Shown here piece by piece: positions 55,111 to 64,000 of a DNA stretch of 64,000 bases (within the stretch, counting starts at the first letter, position 1; each line of letters opens with the position of its first letter). The stretch lies in NCBI GenBank assembly GCA_026182355.1, contig JAPFBL010001617.1:8619001-8683000 (forward strand), written 5' to 3'. The notes under the pieces are model-generated. The model did no database searches. It was not told the origin of the DNA and saw nothing but the letters and a program-made list of their open reading frames with translations. The translations under genes and the position numbers were made by a program. The stretch comes from Hermatobates lingyangjiaoensis (lineage: Eukaryota; Arthropoda; Insecta; Hemiptera; Hermatobatidae).

Positions 55111-55800
55111 AAAAGTCCTGCAACATATACATTCTTAAAGTGAATCCAAATGATGACTTACGAATCAGTAAGGACTCTATTCACTATCTGTGAGGTGTGG
55201 CTGTCTTGATGAAAACTATTTTGTTGATGAAAACTGGGAAAACTATTTTGTTGAGAATCCTCTTAAGTTGCAGATGAAGCAGATATGACACTTGGGAATC
55301 ACGAGGTCTGCCCTAAAACTTGACAGAAGGGTTCCTGCATCCTTGAGTAGCATAAGAAAAATAGATAGATCTTCAAAAGATATCAAAATTTTTATGGAAA
55401 GCCAAAACAGGAAGATGACATATTAGAAAACTAAAATTGATGACTGTAATATTATTTAAAGATGTATTATTAATTTCAGAATATAATTTTTAAAATAAAA
55501 TTAGTTTTAAGTAATATTAAACGAAAGTCTCTTCAGCACTAACTACATTCCGTTCCACTTCCTCCTTCTTAGTTTTCCGCCTTCTTTATGAACTCCATCA
55601 TAATTTTCTTCTGCTCACCTCACTAAGTGTGCTAAACAAGAAAAAAAATATATGTCGTTACGTAAATGATTCTAATTCATCCAATAATACTGCTTGTGAA
55701 ATAGTCATTAGTTAATAGAGAGATACACTTGTTTAAAGTAAATTTCTTTCTTAAAAGGGTACAGTCATAATATTAATACTTGCATATCGTTAGTACCACA
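55111..55800. other. AT-rich stretch, local duplication only
   Basis: gatgaaaactattttgttga (55208) recurs in part about 20 bp later. No gene. Confidence 0.4.
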
Positions 55801-55814
55801 GAGGTGGTTTGATA

Positions 55815-56034
55815 TATATATTAATGATATGATATATATATATGGTATATATAGTATAATATGTTATATTAATACATCATATTAATATAATAATCTCAAT
55901 ACTTGTTGTAAATAAATCTGTAGAGCTGAATAGTTGTTGTAGACGTGCGACCACTTTCCACGGAGTGCATCCTCAAGTAGGATAAATCATAGTCAAAAAA
56001 CCTAGATGGAAATACCTATCAAACAAGTTGTGCC
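55815..56034 (-). mobile_element. PLE terminal unit, type G, next to TA-rich tract
   Basis: 55931-56034 on the minus strand reads gataggtatttccatctagg, gactatgatttatcctactt, gaggatgcactccgtggaaa, gtggtcgcacgtctacaaca. It contains a hammerhead-like layout: TGAGGA, stem of TGCACT/CGTG type, GAAAG. It corresponds to 58801-58900 on the other strand. 55815-55860 is an imperfect TA tract. Confidence 0.6.
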
Positions 56035-56599
56035 ATTACATGAAATTCTGCCATTAAATTTCCTATTTTAATATTCGTAGTAATTGATTTATTATTTATC
56101 TGACATATTATTCTTCTATTTTACTATTAATAGTGGCTTTCTTATTATTAAAAATTTCATTTAGTGTTTATTTCTATTTCATAAGTTAATTTGATATTAT
56201 TATTTAACTATCTGATCTACCTAGCGTTGTCCGGGAAACAATTCCAACTCTAATAACAAAGTTAATATAACGAAAACAATTTAAATTTTATATAGATCCG
56301 ATACCCTTAAGTTTTTTTTTATGAAAGAAATAAATTAATACAGAATGTAAACTGTAGATTACGAAAAAAAAGATATAAAACTCATTATAAATTTGCACTT
56401 TTTTTTCAGAATTAAAACGAAGGTATGAAATGTAAATTACCATCAAAATCAAAATTACATCATTAACTTTCTTGAGAAATTTAAATAAGTTTCAGTTATA
56501 AAATATCTTTAAGTTCCTCCAGAAATAGAACGAGAAACATTAAGTTCATAAGAATGTAAGAGAACATATACATACACAAAGGCACTGTATTATATGAGT
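56035..56599. other. AT-rich stretch, nothing recognised
   Basis: No gene or matched repeat. Confidence 0.4.
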
Positions 56600-56609
56600 T
56601 GAACATATA

Positions 56610-57429
56610 ATACGGATACGGATGGAGAGGGAATCCTCATCCACCGCATCTGCAATAGATTGCAAGACAAACAGCTCCATCTCAATAGCTTGAAAAGAAA
56701 ATTTGTAGAGCGAGGTTACCCTCTCCCCTTCCTGACTAGAAGACTGCTACCAGCGACGATACCACACAATCCTGCATCGGCCTACTCTTCCTCTAACTCT
56801 GGGTCTCCCTACCTCATCACGACCTACTTCCCAGGTATCCACAAATTGGGTACAATTATTAAAGAACTTTTCCCTATTTTATCCTCTTCCCCTGCCACCT
56901 CCAGTACCTTTCCTAATCCCCCACGCCTATCCTACAGACGCCCTCTCAACCTTGGCAATTTTCTCTCCCACAGGAATCTAACCTCCACGAGGGCTAACCA
57001 TTTGCCCTTGGGAGCGAAACTGTGCGGACGTCGAGGTTGCCTCACCTGTCCGATTATCAACCCCCAACCACACTTCCCAGCTCCCACCCATAACACACAC
57101 CATCCTGTTCCGATTAACTGCTCGTGTACCTCCAAGAACTGTGTGTACCGCTTGGAGTGTACCAAGTGTGATTCGTTCTACGTAGGCCAAGCATCCACCA
57201 AGCTTAGTCTCCGTATGAACAATCACAGAGCTTCAGTCAACAACCATTCCCATCTTCCCATCGCCATACATACCAATAGCCACGGACTTCCATTTAATGA
57301 GTGCTACAGGTTACAGATTCTACGACAAACCCCTCTGACTGCAAAAATCTCACTCTCCGAGCCTCCGAAGAAGCCCATATTTGGTTGCTCAATGCGCGTA
57401 GTGCACCTGGCCTTAATCTTAAGAGATAA
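56610..57429 (+). pseudogene. PLE C-terminal region with zinc-finger-like motif and GIY-YIG endonuclease, frameshifted
   Basis: Open from upstream of ATG 56660. In order: a lead (RLQDKQLHLNSLKRKFVERG-like), GIHKLGTIIKELFPILSS, a Pro/Ser spacer, LGNFLSHRNL, LGAKLCGRRGCLTCPI with a C-x4-C-x2-C cluster of the kind seen in some PLE groups, INCSCTSKNCVYRLECTKCD, then SFYVGQASTKLSLRMNNHR with the endonuclease Y-V-G and catalytic Arg, and SHLPIAIHTNSH. Near 57330-57340 the frame shifts: the original runs out to 57445 without sense, while another frame gives NLTLRASEEAHIWLLNARSA and PGLNL, holding the catalytic Glu and Asn, with stop at 57427-57429. Otherwise well preserved, so the copy is fairly young. 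Confidence 0.85.
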
Positions 57430-57686
57430 TGCTTCATTTTATTAGTTTCTTGTCAGTGCATCTAGTTTTTATGCTTTTATTTTAAGTCTTATTCTCTATT
57501 TTTTATTAAAGCTTTTTATTAAAAATTTTAATTTTTATTTATGATCATTTCTTCTGTTCATCCCTCAGTTTTTATTATTTTATTTGTTTTTGTGTTTATT
57601 ATTATTTTTCATATTCCTATTTTAATTTAATCTTAAATTGATTCTCTGTGACCGGGCGCGTATGTGGCAACATTGTTGATCTCTAA
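57430..57686. other. PLE 2 3' untranslated region
   Basis: T-rich region between the coding end and the terminal unit; includes ctgtgaccgggcgcgtatgt at 57646. Confidence 0.6.
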
Positions 57687-57806
57687 CCGTCTCTGTACCA
57701 GTGCGCTTGGTTTTCCTTTCTTATCTCTCCTGAAGACGGTTCAACCGAAAATTAGAGACTGTAAGTGTGTGTTTTTAATTTCTCTACGTTTCTTTATGTA
57801 CATTGA

Positions 57807-58800
57807 ACTATGTATATATATAAAGTCGATTAAAGTGCATAGATTTTTGAATAAATAACTCTACGATCGTTATAAATCCTATTTCACGTGATTTGAAGCT
57901 GTTTTGAGAGAATTGTTTAAATATGGGCGGTAGATTCCAAAAAAGGACTCTTATCAAAATTAAAATACCGCAGTTACTTCCCCCGAAAGAAGTTATATAA
58001 GATTCATATGTTTCTCTGTATCTAAATGTCTCCAGTTTTATTTCTATAGCGGACAGATTTTATATTTTATATATACTGATAAATTGAGGTGGTTATACAT
58101 ATCTGATATTTTACTACCATTTACGTTATTTATTGTATTAAAACACTAATAATAAAAATAATAATAAATACTGATCTATAATATAGATAGAAAAAGTTTG
58201 TCAAAAATTGGTAAGTTACTAAAACAAGTTTTAAAACTAAGAATTTGACAAAACACATCATTGGTAAAGTAATGGACTATAAAACTAATAAACATGAAAG
58301 AAACTGAGTAGTTAACTGAAATTTAAGGATTGTAAAAATGTATATATAGGGTAAACTGGAAGGATATTAAAACAGAGGTTTAGAGAACACCTCGAAGATT
58401 ACTTAAATAATTCAAACTAGTCAAACTATACTAAGAGCTTAAATAAATATGAATACCAGCCAGAGAGTATCAATAATTCAATGGGTTTAATAAAAAAAAA
58501 GTATAAAAAAACAAAGATTGAATAGAATAGAGGAACTTGAATAAGTTGCTTATTATATTATTATTTAATAATAATATTCTATTATAAACATAAACAACGT
58601 AGATAACATAATAAATGAGTAAATTAATCAACATATTGATATATTATTTAAACTAGTAATAAATATGAAAAGACAACTGGACAGACCTGGCAATGATGAT
58701 TTAAATTATAAAAGAATAAAACCAGATAAATGATAAGTAAAAGAAAACGAATATTAATAATTGTAAATTTAGGCATATAAAACCAACCTATCAAACCTAC
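57807..58800. other. AT-rich stretch, nothing recognised
   Basis: No gene or matched repeat. A 12-bp hairpin acctatcaaacc/ggtttgacaggt at 58787-58815 leads into the next feature. Confidence 0.45.
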
Positions 58801-58930
58801 TTGGTTTGACAGGTATTTAAACCCAGGTGTCTTAGACTATGATTAGTCCTACTTGAAGATGTGCTACGTGCAAAACTGTCTACGTCTACAATTCACCAAT
58901 TCAACGATTCACTACGAGTGACGGATTTGT
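58801..58930 (+). mobile_element. PLE terminal unit, type G, copy 2
   Basis: gacaggtatttaaacccagg, gtcttagactatgattagtc, ctacttgaagatgtgctacg, caaaactgtctacgtctaca align with the reverse-oriented copy at 55931-56034. The two copies are inverted relative to each other and flank PLE 2 at 1.3 and 0.6 kb distance. Confidence 0.55.
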
Positions 58931-60089
58931 ATAATATTATGACATAATATTATTGTTTTATAAACATACAGACAGGTCAAACCATTGGCATGAATTTATA
59001 CTGTTCAAACGTTATTAGTAAATTAATGGTTTCAGTAAACCTTGTTGATTATTATGTGTTTACAAATATCACGTGTTTCAAAATGGATAATTAATTCTTC
59101 CTGAATCTTAAACATTCTTTCTTAATTACTGCGTTACATTTTCTTCTAGTCCAAATACTTACAGATTTTGTAATTTAGTTGATTTACTGAGACCTGTGAG
59201 TTATATTCAATGAAGTTTACTTACTCATTTATAAGTGGAAAACTGGTCAGGAACAACAATTTTTTTTTCAAAATGAATTTCACTATGTTCTACCAAAGAA
59301 ACTATAGTGCAAGTAATTTTGATTGGTAGGTTTATTTATTTGTAGAAAGGAGTGAATATGTTTTGTGTTCAATTGAGAGATATGTGTTATATGTATAGTT
59401 ACTCAAGCACAGTCAGTTTCACATGTTTACTTTTTACAAAAATTATATTTCTTTATTAAAAATTCATTTTAAAAATCTGCATGTTATGATGTATAAATTT
59501 TTTTTATCAAATTTTAATTGTACATTGAACGTTCTATAAAGTTGTTTTATATATTTGATTTTTTTTCTTTAAATTTTATATTTAAAGGCAACCTCCAGCT
59601 TCCTTTTGTTTTAAATCACTCTTATAGCCTTTATTGTATACCTGTTCCTATGCTATTGAATACGGAAGTATGTGATTGTGACAAAAAAGAAAGTCACTTG
59701 ATGTAACTTTCTCTTTGAAACAAGCTGGTTGTCCTAAGCTAAACAACGGTGGTACTGCTTAAACTAAGTGAGCACGCTTCCACCACCACGGATATCCTTC
59801 AATCGACTGCCTGCTTTGAGCGACGCTCAGTATGTACATCACAACACAGCATGATAGAGATTATCATCTTTCATCACATTTTGAATGTAAATAGCTATGT
59901 TATTTGTAACCGTTTTTGTTATTTTAAAATAATCCATCACTCCTAATTTAATATTTTTTACGAAGTGTAACAAAAATCTTATGTTTCACTAAGCCCACTG
60001 ATTACATTGCACTGGTATTTTCAAAACACTATCTTTCATCATCAAAAACCTTATTAAACATCTTTTCTTAAAACTTTTTTTTGAATTGA
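58931..60089. other. AT-rich stretch, nothing recognised
   Basis: 59720-59860 is less AT-rich (cttccaccaccacggatatc) but carries no recognisable frame. Confidence 0.4.
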
Positions 60090-60660
60090 AGAAGTATGGA
60101 GTTGTCTACACTCAACTTTACAGTCAGAAAATATAATATCATACCAGCTTCTCATGTGACTACAAATGGAACTTGTGTTATTTTTAATGTAATATTACTC
60201 ATCAAATATTGTATGCTTATGAAGTATTCGTAGTATGACAATATGTAATAATAAGATATAATTCTATAGAATTACACGAGAAGTGCATTACAAATAGTAG
60301 CCGTATTGTCATATAAAAAAAATAGTAACTTTCCGAAGTTCCATTATTACACAAAACAATGAAATTGTTTAACACACATAGATTATATGCTTTATAATTA
60401 GATATGTTGAAGGGTGCGACATACAGATTGATGAAGGCTTCTTCTCAATATACTTCCTTCAAATTGCTTCTTTTATACCTTAATGCAAGAATTCTTTTTG
60501 ATTTAATTCTGAGAAAAATTGTTTATAAACAAATTCAACAAGTAGGTAATCCATTAGTTCAAGAAAACTTCTCAGTTTTTACTTTACTACAAGTAAAGTA
60601 TGGTAATCATGAAATCATGAAACCTTTGATCTCGAGATTTTGACCGATTTACATATTTTT
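60090..60660. repeat. DR1 fragments (module a forward; module E reverse copy 7)
   Basis: a: tatggagttgtctacactca, actttacagtcagaaaata at 60094-60140. A 53.8-kb-like block at 60294-60365. E reverse: actttactacaagtaaagta at 60581, ctttgatctcgagattttga at 60628, truncated after gatttacatatt at 60655, where a T-run and foreign sequence follow. Confidence 0.55.
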
Positions 60661-60815
60661 TTTTTAAAAAAGAAAACTGATTATAAACCTTGTTCTAAGC
60701 GATTTTGCCTGTGCATGCCCTCTTGAAGTTGGCGATGCAACGAGCCTTCTTTTTGAGTTACTAGACCTTTTTTTCCTCTGCAATAAACCCGCAGAATTAT
60801 TTGCGGATATCAATA

Positions 60816-60896
60816 CAGTAATATCTGACATTAACCAACTAATTGGTTCCAAGTGTTCGTTCATTGTACGGGAGTTCGTTAATCGGGTTATTACAG
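60816..60896. mobile_element. Probable 81-bp pogo-type MITE
   Basis: Ends CAGTAATATCTGACATTAACC (first 20 shown in part: CAGTAATATCTGACATTAAC) and, on the complement, CTGTAATAACCCGATTAACG are similar inverted termini, flanked on both sides by TA (60814-60815 and 60897-60898). The right end is the same sequence as the end of the larger pogo-like remnant at 61796. Confidence 0.5.
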
Positions 60897-60927
60897 TACT
60901 TTAAAAATTACGTTACAGTACTTAAAA

Positions 60928-61796
60928 CAGTACCGGCAATAAAAAAATTATGTTAACGAGAAAAATGGTTTAATGCATTACATGTAGAAATAACATAGAA
61001 TTTAAAAGAAATATTTTAAAGAAAAATATCATTCTAATTTGTTTAACTCGTCTGCTTCCGATACCTTTGAAGTTGACGTAGTCCATCACTTGACGAAAAA
61101 TTTGGTAACAGTTTGTTGTATAAGAGATTTCTTTTACATTACGTTATACATATCTCGATAACAATTCATTGAGTTGTTCAAGTCATTTATCACTTTTCTG
61201 CTCCTTTCAAAATTTAAATAGTGAAATTAAAAAATTTGCACTTTTTTTACGCTTGCAAATGCTTCTTCGAGTCGTTTGAGAGTAAAAACATGTGTTTCTA
61301 CGAGATATCTTCTTCTGCGTCTTCTTCATGTTCTTGATTCTTATTTTTGATGTTCTCCAATTTCAATGCTAGCTCCCTTCATTTGTTAGCTCTCAATCAT
61401 GCTCCTGTAGAACATCGGTTAGAACTTCTCTTGAAATATCAAACTCCAATTTATTAGCAATTTGAACGATAGTTTCTGTTTCATTATTAACGATTTTTCT
61501 GGTACTTCAAAGCCCTCAAAATATTCTTTTAATTCAGGACATATTTTGTCCAAACTCGTTTTATTGTCTTTTCAGAAATTTTGTTCCATTATTTATTTTT
61601 CGTTTATTATTTTTCTTTTTTGTTAATACATAATACGATGTAATTATTGGATTTCGATTCACAAGAAAATGATAAATTCCTTTGTGCATTTTATTTTTTT
61701 TCTTTCAAGCTATTTTGAATCATTTAAATTTTTTTTGTCAATTATTTCTTTCATTTAGTCCGTTAAAGCGGGAGTTCGTTAATCAGGTTATTACTG
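60928..61796 (-). mobile_element. pogo/Tigger-type DNA transposon remnant
   Basis: The right end (minus strand, reading inward from 61796) is CAGTAATAACCTGATTAACG with flanking TA at 61797-61798, the target of pogo-type elements. Transposase remnants follow on the minus strand. The opposite end is uncertain; a degenerate candidate starts with cagtaccggcaata at 60928 and has ttaacgag further in. Confidence 0.65.
61040..61592 (-). pseudogene. pogo/Tigger transposase C-terminal remnant
   Basis: Minus-strand frames, interrupted by stops and shifts, give ISEKTIKRVWTK, then CPELKEYFEGFEV, NNETETIVQIANKLEFDISR, EVLTDVLQEHD, a stop, ELTNEG and an acidic stretch (KNQEHEEDAEEDIS), then LEEAFAS, ERSRKVINDLNNSMNCYRDM and QQTVTKFFVK. 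This is the order of the C-terminal half of Tigger/jerky-type transposases: the A-W-x-x-I/V helix, the E-x-x-G-F segment, E-E-L-T-N-E, the acidic patch, and the Q-x-T-L-x-x-F-F end. The DDE catalytic core and the DNA-binding CENPB-like domain are missing, so the copy is both internally deleted and decayed. Confidence 0.7.
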
Positions 61797-61804
61797 TACT
61801 TTAC

Positions 61805-64000
61805 CTAGGGGTGTGCCCAGTTCTTGATCCATTTCTCTCTTCCCCATAAGTCGACTATTTAAAAAAAAAAAATTAAAATCATTAAAAAAGTCAGTTTAAT
61901 TTTGTTTCAATCAGTTTGATTAATTTTGAAAAATAATTAATGCAGCATTAAGTATTAAATCATGCTTAATTTCATTGAGAACTACAAACTATTATGAAAG
62001 ATTAAACTCAAACTCATCCACCTTAAAAACCGTTAAACTGTTTTTCTTCCACTAAATAACTCATACTGCCGAAACATTTACTAGTTATAAGAGAGTAGGT
62101 TAATTTTTTAATCATCTCAATATCGTCGTTTTATAGACCCATTGTTCAGTTTACTAATTAATAAAATTTTATAAATTTAACTCTTATGCAGTATCTTTAT
62201 GAAATGAATATTTTTCTTTTACATAATTCAAATGGGCAAAATTAGACATATCGAACTATTGCCCAATGTTCATTCATTCGTGTATCTCCCGTCAGTAGAA
62301 TTTCATTCGGAATCCTCCTACAGGCAAATCGTTAATACCAAAGAACTAAAGGGAAAACGTGGGGAATGGTTGTAACCAGCGGGCAATATGTAATTGTTCC
62401 CAGTGACAACCCTCAAAAGGCTACTGGGGGATCTCATAAGTCATCGATTGCATTTTGCAACGTGGAAGACTTATGAGAAGAATGCCGGAGGTGCCACTTG
62501 AGAGATGGCGTGAGACGAAATCATAAAATTAATTTCGGAGTAATTTAATTTATAGCACGTGCATTTCAGAGTTATCCAAACACAAATAATGATAAACTAA
62601 GAATGATAAACTGCAAATTGAAAGATAATGTGATTGAAAGGTTTTTTGAAGGCTTTTTTATCAGCCCCATTAGGCCAAATTGGTAAAATAGCATAGTAAT
62701 AATCCCTGATAAGAACACATGTTTCAATAAAATCGACCGGTTGATTTTACTGTAGTAACATTTTGTCTACAAGGCTGTTTTTAACTTGACCCATTACTAT
62801 TAACGACTAAGGTTAGAAAGAGATTCTAATCACCTGACCTTGATTTACGAAATCTTTGAAAGATAACATTTTCATCAAACAATGGAGTTGTGATTACAAT
62901 CTACAGATTAGAATCTGTTATAAAATTTAGAATAACTTTTACTACAGTATCCAACTGAATACTACATATTACTAATTATCGTGATTTAAGCCTAATTGCT
63001 CAGATATACTAATATTTCCCCATAAATGCTGAGAAACTAATTATCATGAATACATACTGCATTAACTAGTTACTTATTCATAATTTTCTAGTAATAAATT
63101 TATCAATTATAATTTATCAATCTTATAATTATTACACATTGTTTTTGCTAAATTATTATAATTCATCTTAATGGATCAATATTGTAAAATTCTTCGCGCC
63201 CCATTAATTATTAGAATAGGATTTACATATAGGTATTACAGTTTTCTTTTCTAATAATACAATAATATATATGATTAACCTTTACTAAGTTCAATGATAC
63301 ACCTCACATATTTTCAAGATCCTAGCTTTCTCTCTTCTTTATTATGCAAATTTTGGACATTTTTTTTCCCTTTTTGGAGGCATTTTGTTTCAACAACTCA
63401 ATCATATTATAGTATAGAATGATCCAAAAGTCCTGCCGTCAAAGAATGATTGCTTGAAAACAAGCAAGTGAATGAGAAAGTAGTATTTTTAAATCATATG
63501 TTTTTTTACAGATTTGTTATCTACATACTTATAAAGCTCTGATGTTCGCGTTTAAATATTTGCACACACTCTATTAGCTATTTGGTGGACATCGAACCCA
63601 CGCAAACACTTTGTCATATTACCTATATTTTCTTCTTTTATATATCTATTTGAATAAAAATGATAGAGTAGGGCTCCCGATGCATAGGAAGGTACGGGAA
63701 AGTTCTTAATAGAACTAATTCTCTCTAAAGTAAGGAGTTCAGGACTAATTGCATTGGCTGCAGCATCTCAGGAATTGACAACTTCTTCCAGTTGTCAAGA
63801 GAGGAACTGATGCTGATATCTATAATGCTTGAACCAGTCTCATTTATGGCGCAAATTTACTAAATTCATTTTAACTAGCAATTTGAAAATTCAAGAAGAA
63901 TTATGAGGAATACTTTGAATTTCTGATAAATATTGGTGAAGACAGAGTTGAAAGGAATGAAAATAAAGAGAATATTACTGTCCGAAGACATCTTTATTCG
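61805..64000. other. AT-rich stretch, nothing recognised
   Basis: 62280-62520 is less AT-rich (gggaatggttgtaaccagcg, then gaatgccggaggtgccac) but has no open frame of note. A 9-bp hairpin ttgacaact/agttgtcaa lies at 63776-63798. 63422-63450 (gatccaaaagtcctgccgtc) could be a lone transposon end. Confidence 0.4.

Larger units (their letters stand above)
56600..57806 (+). mobile_element. Penelope-like element 2, 5'-truncated
   Basis: A GC-richer coding part (from about 56610) continuing into a 3' region that ends with the type B terminal unit: accgtctctgtaccagtgcg at 57687, cctgaagacggttcaaccga at 57729, then ctctacgtttctttatgtac and (TA) at 57807. This gives the type B foldback at 29.0 kb its identity. 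The reverse transcriptase is missing. Confidence 0.85.

Noticed and set aside
56932..57226. Two minus frames opposite PLE 2
   Set aside because: Antisense shadows of the PLE endonuclease region.
63412..63480. gatccaaaagtcctgccgtc as a transposon end
   Set aside because: No mirrored end or target duplication found in the window.
1..64000. CRISPR array, bacterial operon or phage
   Set aside because: No spaced identical repeats of the right size, no operon-like frames, and the eukaryotic transposons and microsatellites argue against a prokaryotic source.

Overview
The window looks like a piece of an animal nuclear genome, probably an invertebrate. It is strongly AT-rich, full of (TA)n, (CA)n/(TG)n and (GA)n microsatellites, and carries Penelope-like retroelements (PLEs), a mariner, a hAT, a pogo/Tigger remnant, Jockey-type LINE debris and tRNA-headed SINEs. 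I see no operons, no Shine-Dalgarno sites and no long open frames. I cannot name the species; arthropod-like is a guess from the transposon mix only.

No complete host gene is visible. Every open frame over about 100 codons that I can recognise belongs to a transposable element, and nearly all are broken. Four or five short, less AT-rich, protein-like segments (7.3, 17.6, 36.7, 42.85 and 51.2 kb) have exon-like boundaries or coding-like composition, but I could not assign any of them.

Layout. 0-0.75 kb: two PLE pieces head to head. 2.3 and 10.6 kb: SINEs. 3.9 kb: PLE fragment. 6.83 kb: a 26-bp tandem repeat. 7.6-8.5 kb: a mariner with matching inverted ends and TA target sites but an internally deleted transposase. 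11.9-26 kb: many copies of a long dispersed non-coding repeat (called DR1 here), plus DR2, a Jockey-clade LINE 3' coding end (22.2 kb) and a reverse-transcriptase scrap (25.0 kb). 27.9-33.7 kb: a dense cluster of PLE terminal sequences, most folded into inverted repeats and most abutting (TA)n, ending in a PLE with a GIY-YIG endonuclease frame. 33.9-35.0 kb: a sharply GC-rich 1.1-kb island of unknown nature. 35.5-45 kb: DR1 copies, a 0.6-kb foldback (39.2-39.8) and a hAT with 8-bp target-site duplications (40.97-42.0). 45.2-47.1 kb: PLE 5' end and a 0.47-kb near-perfect hairpin. 47.7-55.1 kb: DR1 copies on both strands and further PLE ends. 56.6-57.8 kb: a second PLE with a zinc-finger-like cysteine cluster and GIY-YIG endonuclease. 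60.7-61.8 kb: pogo/Tigger remnant and a probable 81-bp MITE. The rest is AT-rich sequence in which I see nothing.

The most interesting points are the repeated association of PLE termini with (TA)n tracts, their tendency to form long hairpins, the hammerhead-like cores in those termini, the composite DR1 repeat that makes up much of the window without detectable coding capacity, and the GC-rich island.
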